Assembly (NCBI GenBank): GCA_028583405.1 | Contig: CM053253.1 | Location: 12,597,112 to 12,661,111 of the forward strand | Direction: 5' to 3' | Source of the DNA: Pogonophryne albipinna | Lineage: Eukaryota; Chordata; Actinopteri; Perciformes; Artedidraconidae | DNA: 64,000 nt | Shown: positions 12,886 to 24,618 of the stretch, piece by piece | Layout of the letters: the number at the start of each line of letters is the position of its first letter | How positions within the stretch are numbered: the first letter of the stretch is position 1 | Notes under the pieces: model-generated | The model's input: only the letters and a program-made list of their open reading frames with translations | The model's database searches: none | Told to the model about the DNA's origin: nothing | Program-made: the position numbers and the translations under genes

Positions 12886-13256
12886 CAGGGGTCGGCAACC
12901 CTAGGCACGCGTGCCACCATGCGGGACCGTAACCAGTGGCACACTAGGAATAAGTGTGCAAAATATTTAAATTGTATTTTCGGATCCTGAACGAGACCGC
13001 CGGCAGAGCGCGTCTCCCCTTGCAGAAGGAAGCCATGCACGCAACGCAGTGCAGAAGGATAACTTCTAGCCCCGCTCTCTTTAACTCCAGTCGACTTTCT
13101 GCTGCAATCCTCGATGAAACGATCAGGGGTGTAGCGCACTTCACACATTGCAGTACCCATAAGGAGCTCTACATACCGCAGTTTTTGCGTGGCTGTGTCT
13201 TTAGTTGAAAGCCCAGATGCGATCTGCTCATCTGTCATCGAAAATAATATGCTACA
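12886..13256. mobile_element. Truncated hAT-like element, left end only
   Basis: The sequence starts CAGGGGTCGGCAACCC and goes on with GGCACGCGTGCCACC, the usual terminus of a widespread hAT group. It interrupts the partial TIR-element copy after CTTTAGAT, which fits hAT target preference. No matching right end (GGTTGCCGACCCCTG) was found downstream. The minus-strand frame at 12885-13295 has no recognisable transposase motif. Confidence 0.6.
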
Positions 13257-13367
13257 CAGGGGCGGACTGGCCAACTGTGTGTTCTGCAGAATCACAGTGC
13301 GTCCGGTCGTCAGCGAACCGAGCCGGTCGCCAGTGGGCCGTTGACGACCAGGCTTGTTTCGCTGACG
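13257..13367. mobile_element. Second truncated hAT-like left end (CAGGGGCGGACTGGCC)
   Basis: CAGGGGCGGACTGGCC resembles another recurrent hAT-type terminus. It is followed by GC-rich sequence up to the large inverted repeat. No opposite end was found, so its extent is unknown and the end given here is simply the start of the inverted repeat. Confidence 0.45.
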
Positions 13368-14607
13368 GCCGGTGTTGCAGTATAACTTGAGTCATGACAA
13401 CTGGCGACATTCTATTATTTTCGTCATAGGAATCCGGGGCGTGTACATTGAGGACCCATTGTTGACTTACCATGTCGATCGCCTCGTTTGTCGTTTACGT
13501 TCATCTTTTGCTATATCTGCCTTCCTAAGATCACTTTGATGCACATTCAGTACTCGTATGTGAGGTTGTGGGTGAGAGGTGGATATCGTGACGCTTACAG
13601 GGAGGTATCGAACATTACAAAGTAGGTGACTGTGTGGATGCCTGTTCAAAATATTGCAAACTTGAATAAATAATTAAAATTATATATTTGTGTCCGACTT
13701 TCATTTGTACATCGTTCTTAATGTGATGTATAGTAGCTTTGATAGCTGTCCATACCTTCAGACAGCCTAAAAGTAAAACACAAGTTGTTTATTCACAGCC
13801 CGAACGCTCATCGAGATGACTGGATCACTCATGACAAGTTGTGATCAGCTCCGATTAAATTGTGATATAAATGCTGTTGCTATTCTCCAGGGAGCACGTT
13901 TTTTTTATGAAATACCTGTATCCCTCTCATCACAACAAGACTCTACACTGTGCAGGAAAAACAATTACATACATGAAAATAACCTTGATGCATGGGAATG
14001 AAACACACAAACTATCTTCCGTGGGTATACTGATATGTCACAGTAACGGTAAACTTTTAACCCGAAATTAAATGGTGTTTTGTTTTTGAACCATTTACCA
14101 ACATCGCAAGACATTCTGACACCAAAGAAAAATTGTGCGGGTAGATTAGTAAACCTGGTGTTTACCCTTCAGGCTCATCCAGATCCAGGCTGTCGGATGT
14201 TCTTTCCCCCCATGATGAGGTGTGGACAGCTATCAAAGCTACTATACATCACATTAAGAACGATGTACAAATGAAAGTCGGACACAAATATATAATTTAA
14301 ATGATTTATTCAAGTTTGCAATATTTTGAACAGGCATCCACACAGTCACCTACTTTGTAATGTTCGATACCTCCCTGTAAGCGTCACGATATCCACCTCT
14401 CACCCACAACCTCACATACGAGTACTGAATGTGCATCAAAGTGATCTTAGGAAGGCAGATATAGCAAAAGATGAACGTAAACGACAAACGAGGCGATCGA
14501 CATGGTAAGTCAACAATGGGTCCTCAATGTACACGCCCCGGATTCCTATGACGAAAATAATAGAATGTCGCCAGTTGTCATGACTCAAGTTATATTGCAA
14601 CACCGGC
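13368..14607. repeat. Large inverted repeat: two 389-bp arms, about 99% identical, 462-bp spacer
   Basis: The left arm is 13368-13756 and the right arm 14219-14607. About four substitutions were counted by eye between the arms, so the duplication is young or has been homogenised. Each arm carries the same 60-codon open frame in opposite orientation (13467-13649 minus, 14326-14508 plus), ending near a GTAAGT donor-like site. No known protein is recognised. It may be a fold-back transposon or an inverted duplication inside an hAT-like element. A transcript through it would fold into a long hairpin. Confidence 0.9.
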
Positions 14608-17301
14608 ACCGCATCAGGCATCATGTAAGTTGCGCTGACAGGCGACAGAGGTCCACAGCTTCCCCGCAGCAAGGCTCCCCCCGCCCTCCAGTTGACAGTT
14701 CAAGAGCGTTAGGACCTTATACCGGTAGTTAGTTTCTGAATTGCATCCATCATTTGGTCTGTCAGGCTATCAAATGCATTTATATCTCTGAACGGCTTTA
14801 CTTTGCAGTATCGAGGGTATCATCCCCCTTCCCTATGCATTGAAAAAATAATCATGAGTTTGCTTTTTACAACATACTTTTGCACTTAGCCGCTTAACTT
14901 TCCGGCACACATAACATCATGAGATCCTGGTCGGTTCCCACATTCAGCTCCAGTCACCGAGGGCTCTAATCAACCGCGCGCCTCTTACCTCAACACATCC
15001 CGGATTCAGTGTTGGAGCGGTTCATCTTGTCATGGTTTAAAGGACACCGCTTCTGCAAATATTATCAGTATCCTACTCCAGTGCCACACCTGCTCCTTTA
15101 TCAGCCACACGATAGCAGGGACGGTGAGCGGTGCCGCCAGGAGGGCCCAGAGTTCCACTTCCTTATCCTGCGCGCCCAGGTGTGGCCCTCTCCCACATCC
15201 GCTATCGGCAGGAAATTACACGCACCTTAAGCCAATTACCACTTCAAAAGGAATAGGCACATGGAAGCGGAGAGGAGTCTTCCCATTAGTGCCCTGCAGC
15301 ATGCCGTCGTGCTGTACCTGTTCCGACTCTCAAGAAATAATGAATAATGGCAAATTCATTAGGCTGGCAACAAATGGGATATAGGTCACCCGGGGGTCTT
15401 TTGGTGTAGGTGAAGAAAGGTGCCGTATGTAAATGTCAATGTGTTATAGCGTTCACTGTATTGAGTTGTAAATCTATTCCAGCAGGTGTATGAGAAAAAT
15501 CCTTCCTGGGAGTTATTGCTTCCCTTGCAAAAGCTACGGATTAGAATTATTTATTGCTGTGCATGTGGTATTTTTTGACTCATGACTAGACTCCATTTGC
15601 CTGTCATCTCCAGTTGTGATGGCACACCAGAAAGCCTGATGATTATACTCCTGCCTGTAACTAGATATTTTACCAGTGGCTGACACGCAGTGCAGCTCAG
15701 TATTTAAGATGCATATCCGTCAGTGCTAGAAGGGTTTACATGTAAATGACTGGCTGTGTGGAATGAGAAAATGGGGAGAGGGAGTTGGAGGCTCAGGAGG
15801 AGAAAGTTATCACTGCTGTCAGCAGAGTTGATCTGCGTGTCATCGCGGCTGCTACGTTAGTTTAGAATCCATCACTGCAGAGGAAATGTTCTGTCGCAGT
15901 CACTATGGAAACAGAATCAGGAAGTACAGACAGTGTTGCCCCAAAGTAGACAGAGTAGCGGCGAGAGCACACTGAAGAAAATAAATAAAAAAGAGATGGA
16001 AAGATATGCTTGGTTGAACGAGCAATGCCATGCTTGACTGAAATGATTAAATTGTAACTGGCGGCTGAAGCGTGTGTGTGTGCGCGTTCGTGTGTGTGTG
16101 TGAGAGCGCATATGTTTTGGTGTGTGAGTGTTTACATTCCGTGTGTCAGTGCTGAGGAGATGAAAGCTTCCTTGGGTGTCATAAAACATTAAGGTCTTGT
16201 ACTTATCTGGCTCTCATCTCTCTGTGTCCCAACTAAACTGACTTGCCCTGGGGGAGCCCAAACGCAACACACATGCTCAACCTGCTAAATGTTTTCGGTT
16301 GGAAACTTTGCCCGGTGTTGGCACAATACCACAAAGGTGACATACTTGGCTTGTCATCATTAGGCAGTAAAAACGGAATTGACCCACACGTGGAGGAAGG
16401 ACATCAGGACCAGATCACATGTCTGGCTTTTTCTATTCGCTTAAAACCAACCCCTTCCATTTCCCTAAAATCCTTACCTCCTCATCAGACATTGATCCAA
16501 GTTTGGATTTCAGATGCCTTGTTTTGAGAACATTCCAGTACTGTGTGTATAAAGGAAGTCCAATTCAGTGTAGCTACGTCGGCAGAGCGGTCAATCTTTA
16601 CCATCATCTCCGACATCCTCCTTGATTGTCCAGTGCCCATGAAGGCAGAGAGATAGTAACGTGACAGCTGACGGACTGCAGTGCCGCACATAATTAATGA
16701 CTGTGACAAAAAAGCAAACGCACAGATCACTAGCTCAGGCGCTCTTACTCTAAAATGTTGTCTTGTTATCTTAATCCAGATAAAAATCCTGTGAGATGGC
16801 CAAACTTGAATCTTGAAAGACACTAGAAAAACAACCACTCATGACAGTCAAATGATCCAAATACTATATGGTGAAGTTGCTTCTGACAAGATGTACTTAC
16901 TAGTGTTTAGATATTGAAAGAATCTTTAATGTATCAATAACTGTATATTGAATTTGAGTATAGGTTTGTTGTAAGGGTGTGGAAGCAGTTTGATTTGCTT
17001 GATGACGCTTTTAATGCAGGCTCAGCCTTAAAATAATAGGTTTACTGTGAGCATCGAACGCTTTCAGTGTGTTTGGGCCTTAAGTGATGTGCTCTCCTTA
17101 GATTCTGATCATTACCTGTAATATATGTTAAGACCTGTGCTGCATATACAGCTGTAAATGCACTCAGTTGTCTTTCCAAAGGCACCGGGCATTATTAAAC
17201 TCTATATATCAATACTTGACATTCAACAAATGAATTGCTATTATATATTGATGCTGTAAGGTTATTGACCTATATATGAATCCTGTGCACATACTGTAGA
17301 T
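14608..17301. other. Repeat remnants, then non-coding DNA
   Basis: Positions 14730-14790 repeat 12645-12700 in direct orientation. A (TG)-rich stretch lies near 16069-16102. From about 14900 to 15350 the sequence is more GC-rich than its surroundings and has several short frames, but no domain or exon boundary could be supported. The rest shows nothing identifiable. Confidence 0.45.
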
Positions 17302-17847
17302 CAGGGGTAGCCAACACGGTGCCCGCGGGCACTCAGTCGCCCGCGGGGGAAACGTGAGGCTCCCGCCGAGCAAGTTCTAAAAATAGCTCGCCAAGAAAAT
17401 CAAAAATGTATAAAATACACAAAACAAAAAAGGAAATGTAAAGAATCTACCCCATGCATAAACTAAACCTAAATCATAGCGAACTCTATCTACTTACTAC
17501 AACTCTATATCTATCTAACATGCATTTCACTTCAACATTTAAAAAAAACATCTTCCCGGGGGTGCATGCCCCCGGACCCCCCCAGAGGATGTGAGGTCCA
17601 CCCCCAAATAAAGCAATTAAAATAATTGAATTGAATACATGTTATTTTAGTAAACACTGAAAACGGTTCCCACAGACCCAAACAGCACACAAAGGTTAAA
17701 GGTAAGCATATAATAATGTTAAAATGTGCTAAATATATACACTGCAAAAAACACTGCAAAAAAAAAAAAAAAAGGAGTAAAAGTAGCCCCCGACTTGTTT
17801 TATTTTTTGAAAGTAGCCCTCATCCTAAAAAAGGTTGGTGACCCCTG
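17302..17847. mobile_element. hAT-like MITE, about 0.55 kb
   Basis: The left end CAGGGGTAGCCAAC and the reverse complement of the right end, CAGGGGTCACCAACC, are inverted. CTGTAGATC is present on both sides. The right flank appears to have lost one CTG or shares it with the terminus, which leaves the exact boundary uncertain by a few bases. There is no coding sequence. The interior holds a CCGGGGG/CCCCCGG hairpin at 17556-17575 and an A-run at 17757-17773. Confidence 0.75.
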
Positions 17848-18753
17848 TAGATCCTCTTTCTTTAGCTGTTGTCTATTGACACAAGTCCAGCATTCTCCTT
17901 TATGGCTGCTTCCATTTGCAGCCATATTAAGCAGCACTCTAGCACCTAGTGTTGCACTCAGATTGTGGAAACCTGGAGTCCTCATTGGTTTAATGGAACA
18001 GCCTCTCGCTTCCTCAATAAAGAGAGGCATCAGCATCTTTCAGCCGGTCTGCAGGGCTCATTTAAAGGGCCCGGGGCACACAATGCCTTATTTCTCCACA
18101 GGCTATGCTTCCTGCTGATAATTATCCTGCAGGCTTTTCACAACAATCCAACATGTTCTGCTCAACAGTGAGCCGCCTGTGGATTCTCTCCAGCTGTAAT
18201 CCGTGATTCTTGTGTCTTTAGGGGATTATATGGTGCTGTTTCACTATCTGACTGCTGGACTGGCTGGTGTAGAGGATGCATTAAACGATGGTTGTGGAGA
18301 AAAACATATGGGTTTAACCACATTTATATCATTTGTATCCCCAATTGCCCAATCAGTGACTAAAACATAGCCCAAAAGCCCGGTGCACTACACGTCTCTT
18401 TCACCGTTTCAGCTTTGTTTAATGTTTAATGAGATACAAATAATCGATTGAAGTAATACATTATGCTGATATCCCAGTGTGTTTATCTGGCAGCAGATAC
18501 AGTCTACGGGGGGGCTGATGAGAAGATCTCGATCTGTTATCTCGTGCAAATTCCCTGTGTAATTTATCGTTTCTGGCACACACCGTTTTGCACACCGAGG
18601 TCTTTGGAAGAGAATCTCTATCATTGGGAAAATGTTTCTCCCTTTTATTATCCAAACAGAATACGTTTTTTCTTTATTCCACTGATGGTTTGTGGTTGGA
18701 GCCACCAACTGCTGTATGTTATAGTCCTTTGATTCTTACAACATAGTGTCTTT
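17848..18753. other. Non-coding DNA between two transposons
   Basis: Only short overlapping frames occur here. No exon, RNA gene or transposon end was recognised. Confidence 0.45.
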
Positions 18754-19062
18754 AATCAATCAATCAATCAATCAATGTTTATTTATATAGCCCAATATCA
18801 CAAATGTTACATTTGTCTCAGTGGACTTCACAGTTTGTACAGAATATCAGTATGACAATACGACACCCTCTGTCCTTAGACCCTCACATCGTAGCCTACA
18901 AGGAAAAACTCCCGGAGAAAACCCACAGTTTAAAGGTAAAAATGGGAGAAACCTCAGGGAGAGCAACAGAGGAGGGATCCCTCTTCCAGGACGGACAGAC
19001 GTGTAATAGATGCCGTGTGTAAATCGAAAAGATAATACATTTACAACATAGGTAGACCAAAT
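18754..19062 (-). mobile_element. LINE-type 3' end with (TTGA)n tail, minus orientation
   Basis: On the minus strand the segment ends ATTGGGCTATATAAATAAACATTGA followed by a (TTGA)n tail, seen on the plus strand as AATC repeats at 18754-18776. The body, with AAAACTCCCGGAGAAAACCC, GAGAAACCTCAGGGAGAGCA and GGAGGGATCCCTCTTCCAGGACGG, is a very common fish retrotransposon 3' untranslated tail. It is a 5'-truncated insertion. The clade is probably L2-like or RTE-like, but no protein part is present to decide. Confidence 0.8.
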
Positions 19063-22000
19063 GTCTACCTATTTTTTTTAATGTAGTATTGCGCTTTGTG
19101 GCAACATTTTGCTTAGGGATTGTTATGATTTTGATCTAAAGTACAGCAGCTTGGTCTTGTAAAGTTGTTTGAGACAGGCTTTTACTCCCCACATAGCTTT
19201 GTACCCAGGATTTCACAGTTTTTACCCTGAACATCCCCAGACCCCTGCCCAGGGCTTCAGTGGCAGATCTTTAATAAAGAGTGAGCCTCCTGGAGTGTTA
19301 GTTATGTTTCAGGGAGGAGAGATTGGAGGTTTGAGGGTGTTGTAGCAAACAGTCGTCTCTCTCCGTGCTCTCTGTGGGAGCTAAGCAGTGTGATGGATTA
19401 CGCATGAGGTGTGTCCGCTGGTTTAATGGCAGGTCCAATGCAGCCTGAGGAGATGGTTTTAATCATATTTGCCTCCTCATTACCCTCCCGTCTGCTGCCG
19501 TAGTGTTGCGCTGGGATATCAACAGCAGCCAACTGCACCCCCCCCACCCCCCCCCCCCCGCCCTCATACAAGAACAACCCTCCTTCAAATGCTAGACACC
19601 ATAAAAGCTCCTTATGAACTGGTGCCATTTCTGATAGCTTTACTATGTTAACAGCCTTCCATTGATATATTGAGGTAGGAATACTGTGTCATTGGTTCTG
19701 AATTATGTTTAATAACGACACCCATTAAATCGCTTTGGTATTGCTGATATAAAAAATGCTGTGAGGTAACGGCTATGATTCATTACATAAACACAGTTGT
19801 TTGTTTTTTTAAATAAGATGTTCTGTTGCGACAAAAACAAAGTCATTACTTCTGCTATTGCTTAAGGAACGATACGTTTCCGATTCAGAATTAGCTGTGA
19901 GGAGCGGTTCCATAATAAGCAGAGAAGTGACCTTGGCGACAGTGTTTGGGGATCGACAGCTGGTTCATATCTCTAAGGAGACCTGCTGGAAGTCTGCTGT
20001 GCGACAGTGACGCCTATCACTCATTTAGCAATGACCTCATCCTCCTTCACCAACATCTCAACCCAAATGCTCGAAGCCAATTCCCCTTTGGGGAGAAAAT
20101 GGGGTTCAATTCCTAAATATCTTTACAACATTGTGAAAGTCAAAGGATATTAGTAGCCCCAGGAATCTGAAATTTAACTAATTATTAGAAAAGATCTGTT
20201 TGTTTCTGTCTTTCTATAATCCTCCTCTTTCGTTGCACTGTAGCCTTTAGCTGCTTCATTTACATTGATGTGGTTGGTCAAACAGCGCACTTCAAATTGA
20301 TTGTTGTAGCTCAGGACGTGGAGGATGTTATATTGTTGGGGCTTATCAACAAGGTTGTTGTGTTTGTGTGTTCAGGTTTGGGGGCAAGGGGATTTAGCTT
20401 AAGCAGCACTTGAGTAAAGTAAACAAATACATATTGAGAAAATTGCAGGCTATATCCTCTCTCATACCTCAGTTCTCAATTGTGGACTCCTTAACACCTC
20501 TAAATTGAGTCCAGGCTTTTTATTATCTTGTTTTAGTGTACTGTATTTTCGTTAACCAGCCTGTAAGGTCCCATTTTTTCTTTGTTATGGAAACGTCTCC
20601 CTGTTTTTTGCCTTGAGCAGTGTGAGAGGGCTAATTGCATTTCCAGTAACATTGTTAATGACGATGTTGTAATGGCTTTCAGCTATTATTGAATTGACTT
20701 TCAACATTGCCATTTTAGTTTACACAACTGCCATTTGCTTAAAAGCTTTGCCTCTGTACTTCTGGACAAGCTGGCATGGTGTAATATGTGCATGTGATAA
20801 CAGGATTAATGCTGTGAATAAAATGACTTTCCACAAGACTCCAGTGGGGCAGATTTTTCAAGTGTGTTTTGGCTTTGGTGCAGAGCACATTATGTTATGA
20901 AGTGTGCCGGTGCCACTATTGTTTGTGAATGGAAATAGTACTTTGGGGAATGATAACATAAATTGAAGTACCAGGGGTCCATTAGAGAAGGTGGGTGTTT
21001 ATTTACCTAATTTCTGAAGATTTGCAACGACTGTACATTAATATAATTTACCAGGAACGGCAACATTAAATATACAACTTTTGTAGATATTGTTGGTCGT
21101 AATAAATCCTGAAAAAGAGAGGAAATTGTTTAAAAGAAGGTCCACAGATATGTCCATCTCCTTCTTAAAAACATATTTAAAAGTAATATAACTCAAACAT
21201 GCATTATTAGTTTTCTGTGACTCCTCTTTGACAAATCCGAGATGGTTCTGAAAGATGGAGCTCATGTTCTCACCTCTCTCCTACGCATTTCTTCATTCTT
21301 GCTTCCTTCACATAGAAAGAAAATATATATTTTACTCTTGATACTCTCTCAGCTCCTACACACCTTCATTTCACCTTTTCACCCAGTGGCCGCCGGGATA
21401 CAGTAAAGACATAACACACTATGAAATGTGAATAAGAGAACTATAAAGAAACCTTGAAAGCTTCCAATGCAGTATTTCTCTTTATACTGAATATGAGCAT
21501 GCTAGCTGTAAGTTGTGTGCACTTTTAGTTTTAGACAGGAAAAGTTGTATGTGTTTTTGTGAGGGAGAACTCCTCCTGGCGTGGTTGTGTGTGATTGACA
21601 GTGGTGCCTGTTGGGTGTGACAGAGTGTGCTGAACCCTCCGCTGGCCCTGCATCACCATATTTCTCCTTTATCCCACTTCACTCCCTGGATCTCCAACTC
21701 TATTCATCTTACTCTTCATTCCACTCGGCAAATATGTCTTGGTTGCCTCAACACCCTGTCTTTTTGTTGTCCTCAAAGTGTTTTATCGCTATTAGCCACA
21801 CCAACGTCTCTGTCTAATCCCTCTTTCCTTGTCATCATGGGAGTGCTAGAGTTCTCCCTGCAGAGGACAGCAGAGAGAGAAGATAGTCCTTAAAGAACAG
21901 CTGAGATACGATTGTTTTCCCCCTTCGACCTTGAAAACATACTGTGTACCTAAGTAAGGCTGGATAGTGACAATAAAAGAGAAATATTAGTTTGTCAGAG

Positions 22001-22664
22001 ACAAAAAAACATCAGGAGGACCACCAGCTTTCCAATATTGCCAGTTTGCATCTGAGCTTCCATAGGACTCACTTATCTGTTTTTGTTGTGCTGTTGTATG
22101 CCTGGCTATTTATTTTCAACTAACTAAACAACCCTTCCTCACACTGGGCAAATTAAAAACTTCATTGATAACTTATGGGTGTGTCCAGGTCTAAAGCCGG
22201 ACTCATTCTTCTCCATCATGGTGTTGCAAAGGCTCCTAAAACTACCTTCAGATTTTACAAGCAATTCCCCCAAAAATGCAATAATGGCACCGGTATACCA
22301 CTTAAAGAAATAAATGGCAGGAAAAATGCATGTCTTGAGGTCTAACGAGAGCCTTTTGCAGCCTAATCATTTTCCACATTTGCAGCATTCTTATTTTCAC
22401 TTGTGTATCGAGCAAACATATTTGTACTATAGATTCAGGCTGTCATAAAAGGGAGCATCCTTGCAACAGCAGGATGGCTGAGGTTGACAAAAAAGGTAAG
22501 TGCAGTGAAGAAAGAACCTCAGGATTGTCTGAAGGTATTTCTAATGACATGCCTAGAGTATCATTTTCAGCACACATACACGCTATATCCAGCACAACCC
22601 TTCCCTGTGTATCCATCTCCATAACACAAAGTGAATGAAGGAATGGAACCACATGTTTCTTTAG
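19063..22664. other. Non-coding DNA
   Basis: A C-rich run lies at 19538-19559. A TAGGTAGA/TCTACCTA hairpin lies near 19049-19075, at the LINE-tail edge. Otherwise only short frames without domains are present. Confidence 0.45.
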
Positions 22665-22672
22665 TAAATGCC
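22665..22672. repeat. Left target-site duplication (TAAATGCC) of the Tol2-like MITE
   Basis: This is identical to 23235-23242 on the other side of the element. The 8-bp length fits hAT. Confidence 0.95.
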
Positions 22673-23234
22673 CAGAGGTGGGAAGTAGTGGAGTATAAAT
22701 ACTTTGTTACTGTACTTAAGTAGATTTTTCTGGTATTAGTACTTCACTACTTATTTTTCTAATGACTTTTTAGTTTTTCTTCATACATTTTTAACACAAA
22801 TACCTGTACTTTCTACTTCTTACATTTTCAAAACAGGCTCGTTACTTTAGTTTTAATGTGTGTTTTGGTGGCGTGATCATTATTATTTAGAGCCTATTGA
22901 TTTGAACACGATCTGTGTATCCATCATTTCCTGGTCTTCTCTAAACAAGAGGGACCAATGAGAACGTTGTATTTTTGCCGTTGTTCAGCAACGAAACATT
23001 CATTAGCTAACAATGACATTATTGTTCTATTAATATAAAGGTAGGTCAGTTAGTCTATAAAACAGTTGGAAGTTATGGATACTTTTTACACAAGTACATT
23101 TAAAGCCCATACTTCTTTACTTTTACTTGAGTAAAGAAGTTTAGTCAGTACTTCTACTTTTACCAGAGTCTTTTTAAACAGGAGTATCTGTACTTCTACT
23201 TGAGGAAAGGATGTGTGTACGTTTGCCATCTCTG
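22673..23234. mobile_element. hAT (Ac/Tol2-like) MITE, 562 bp, with perfect target duplication
   Basis: The left end CAGAGGTGGGAAGTAGTGGAG and the right end GTTTGCCATCTCTG are the usual fish Ac-group hAT termini. Subterminal repeats such as TACTTTGTTACTGTACTTAAGTA on the left and ACTTCTACTTTTAC on the right are the expected kind. TAAATGCC flanks both ends perfectly (22665-22672, 23235-23242). The interior (22850-23060) is short and non-coding, so movement would depend on a transposase from elsewhere. Confidence 0.93.
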
Positions 23235-23242
23235 TAAATGCC

Positions 23243-24291
23243 TTATTTTGGTCTACAATAAAGTGAGACAGTGATGGTATGACTGTTATCATGATAAATC
23301 CTACACTCAACTAAATAACTTCCTACGGCATATGCCGCTTCGGTGGGAAGGCTTGGAAACCTTGGAGAGTAAATCTGGCGTGAACTGCCAAAAGTCTTTA
23401 GCACAGAGGATGGTATCTTCCTTTAGCGTCCTCACCTCCTTAAGCCCGGGAGCTGTCCTCGGCTCTGAATTACACATTCAGGTAGAAGCCACTGTCGCTC
23501 TTCTGCTGGCCTTCAGGCTGTTGTGTCTGTTTTTTCATGTTCTGCTACAGTGCATCCACAAGTGGTTTTATAGAAACTCTATCGCAAGTATTTATCGCAC
23601 TTTGTCACATTTTGATAGACGGATTGTGGAAATGTCTCACTGGACTTCACACTGACAGACAATTTGTTGTTTTCTACTGGTTTCTGACTCCAAGAAAGCA
23701 CTCTTGACATTTCTTATTCCGAGTCTGTCATTGACACTGGATGTACAAAAAAGAAAATAAATCACCAATGCTGCAGCTGTGTGAGGGGAAAAAGCCCTTC
23801 TGTAGTTCCCACACGCTGAGTATCTATTAGTGAGTGCATCCCTATGAGGGGATGGAGGATGCTGGAGCTTTATATAGGAAGTGCACTATTTAACAACACA
23901 ATTGAATTCTCCGGTCTTTGTGATTTCACATGAACTCACTATTCTTCTGTAACAATGCAGGGACTTTTGACACAACTTTGACGACAATATTCAAGCATTT
24001 ACAAGTAACATATCTGATGACGATGCCATCTTAGGGTAGGAATACCGTGAACATAGGAATAAATACACACACACACCGTTGGCGTTGCTTCTACCGGAAG
24101 TGACACGTTGTATTGCGCATGTCCATTGTATCAAGGCAATACAGGAAATGACTTTTAGTATATGAGTATACAATGAACAGATTCATATCTTATAATTCAA
24201 CAACTTAATTTCAATATGTTCAATTTGAGTTGACTTGTCTTTAGTAATGAGTAGTAAAACACAAGGACGTTTAAATGTTGACTAGAACCTG
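23243..24291. other. Non-coding DNA
   Basis: The open frame at 23332-23655 (107 codons, plus strand) has no recognisable domain and no exon signals convincing enough to call. Nothing else was identified. Confidence 0.4.
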
Positions 24292-24294
24292 TAA

Positions 24295-24615
24295 CGGCCC
24301 GTCCACACAGCGGCGTGCGTTGACGCTTGCCGGCGGGCGTGTCTGACACTCGACCAACAACCAATCACATGAATCTCCCGCCCCAGACACATTGATTGAT
24401 TGGCTAGAGCTTGTACTGGCATATGATTCGATTGGCTGACGCCTCCGTCGAGGCGTCAAAAGTTGAACATTGCTCAACTTTTGAAGCGAGCAACGCCAGC
24501 AACGCTCCACGTCGCTTCCCAAAATGCAGTTCGGCTAAAAGTGACGTCACCCCATTCAAAGTGAATGGGCAGAAGCGTTGGAAGCTTCAACCCACGGCGC
24601 TGTGTGGACGGGCCG
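24295..24615. mobile_element. PIF/Harbinger-type MITE, 321 bp
   Basis: The terminal inverted repeats start CGGCCCGTCCACACAGCG at both ends and extend to about 33 bp with roughly four mismatches. TAA occurs on both sides (24292-24294 and 24616-24618), matching the 3-bp TWA duplication of PIF/Harbinger elements. Inside are two palindromes, GACGCCTCCGTCGAGGCGTC (24439-24458) and AAAAGTTGAACATTGCTCAACTTTT just after it. There is no coding potential. Confidence 0.85.
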
Positions 24616-24618
24616 TAA

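Noticed and set aside
12885..13295. 136-codon minus-strand frame in the truncated hAT-like region
   Set aside because: No BED, DDE or dimerisation motif could be seen. It spans transposon end sequence and is likely chance.
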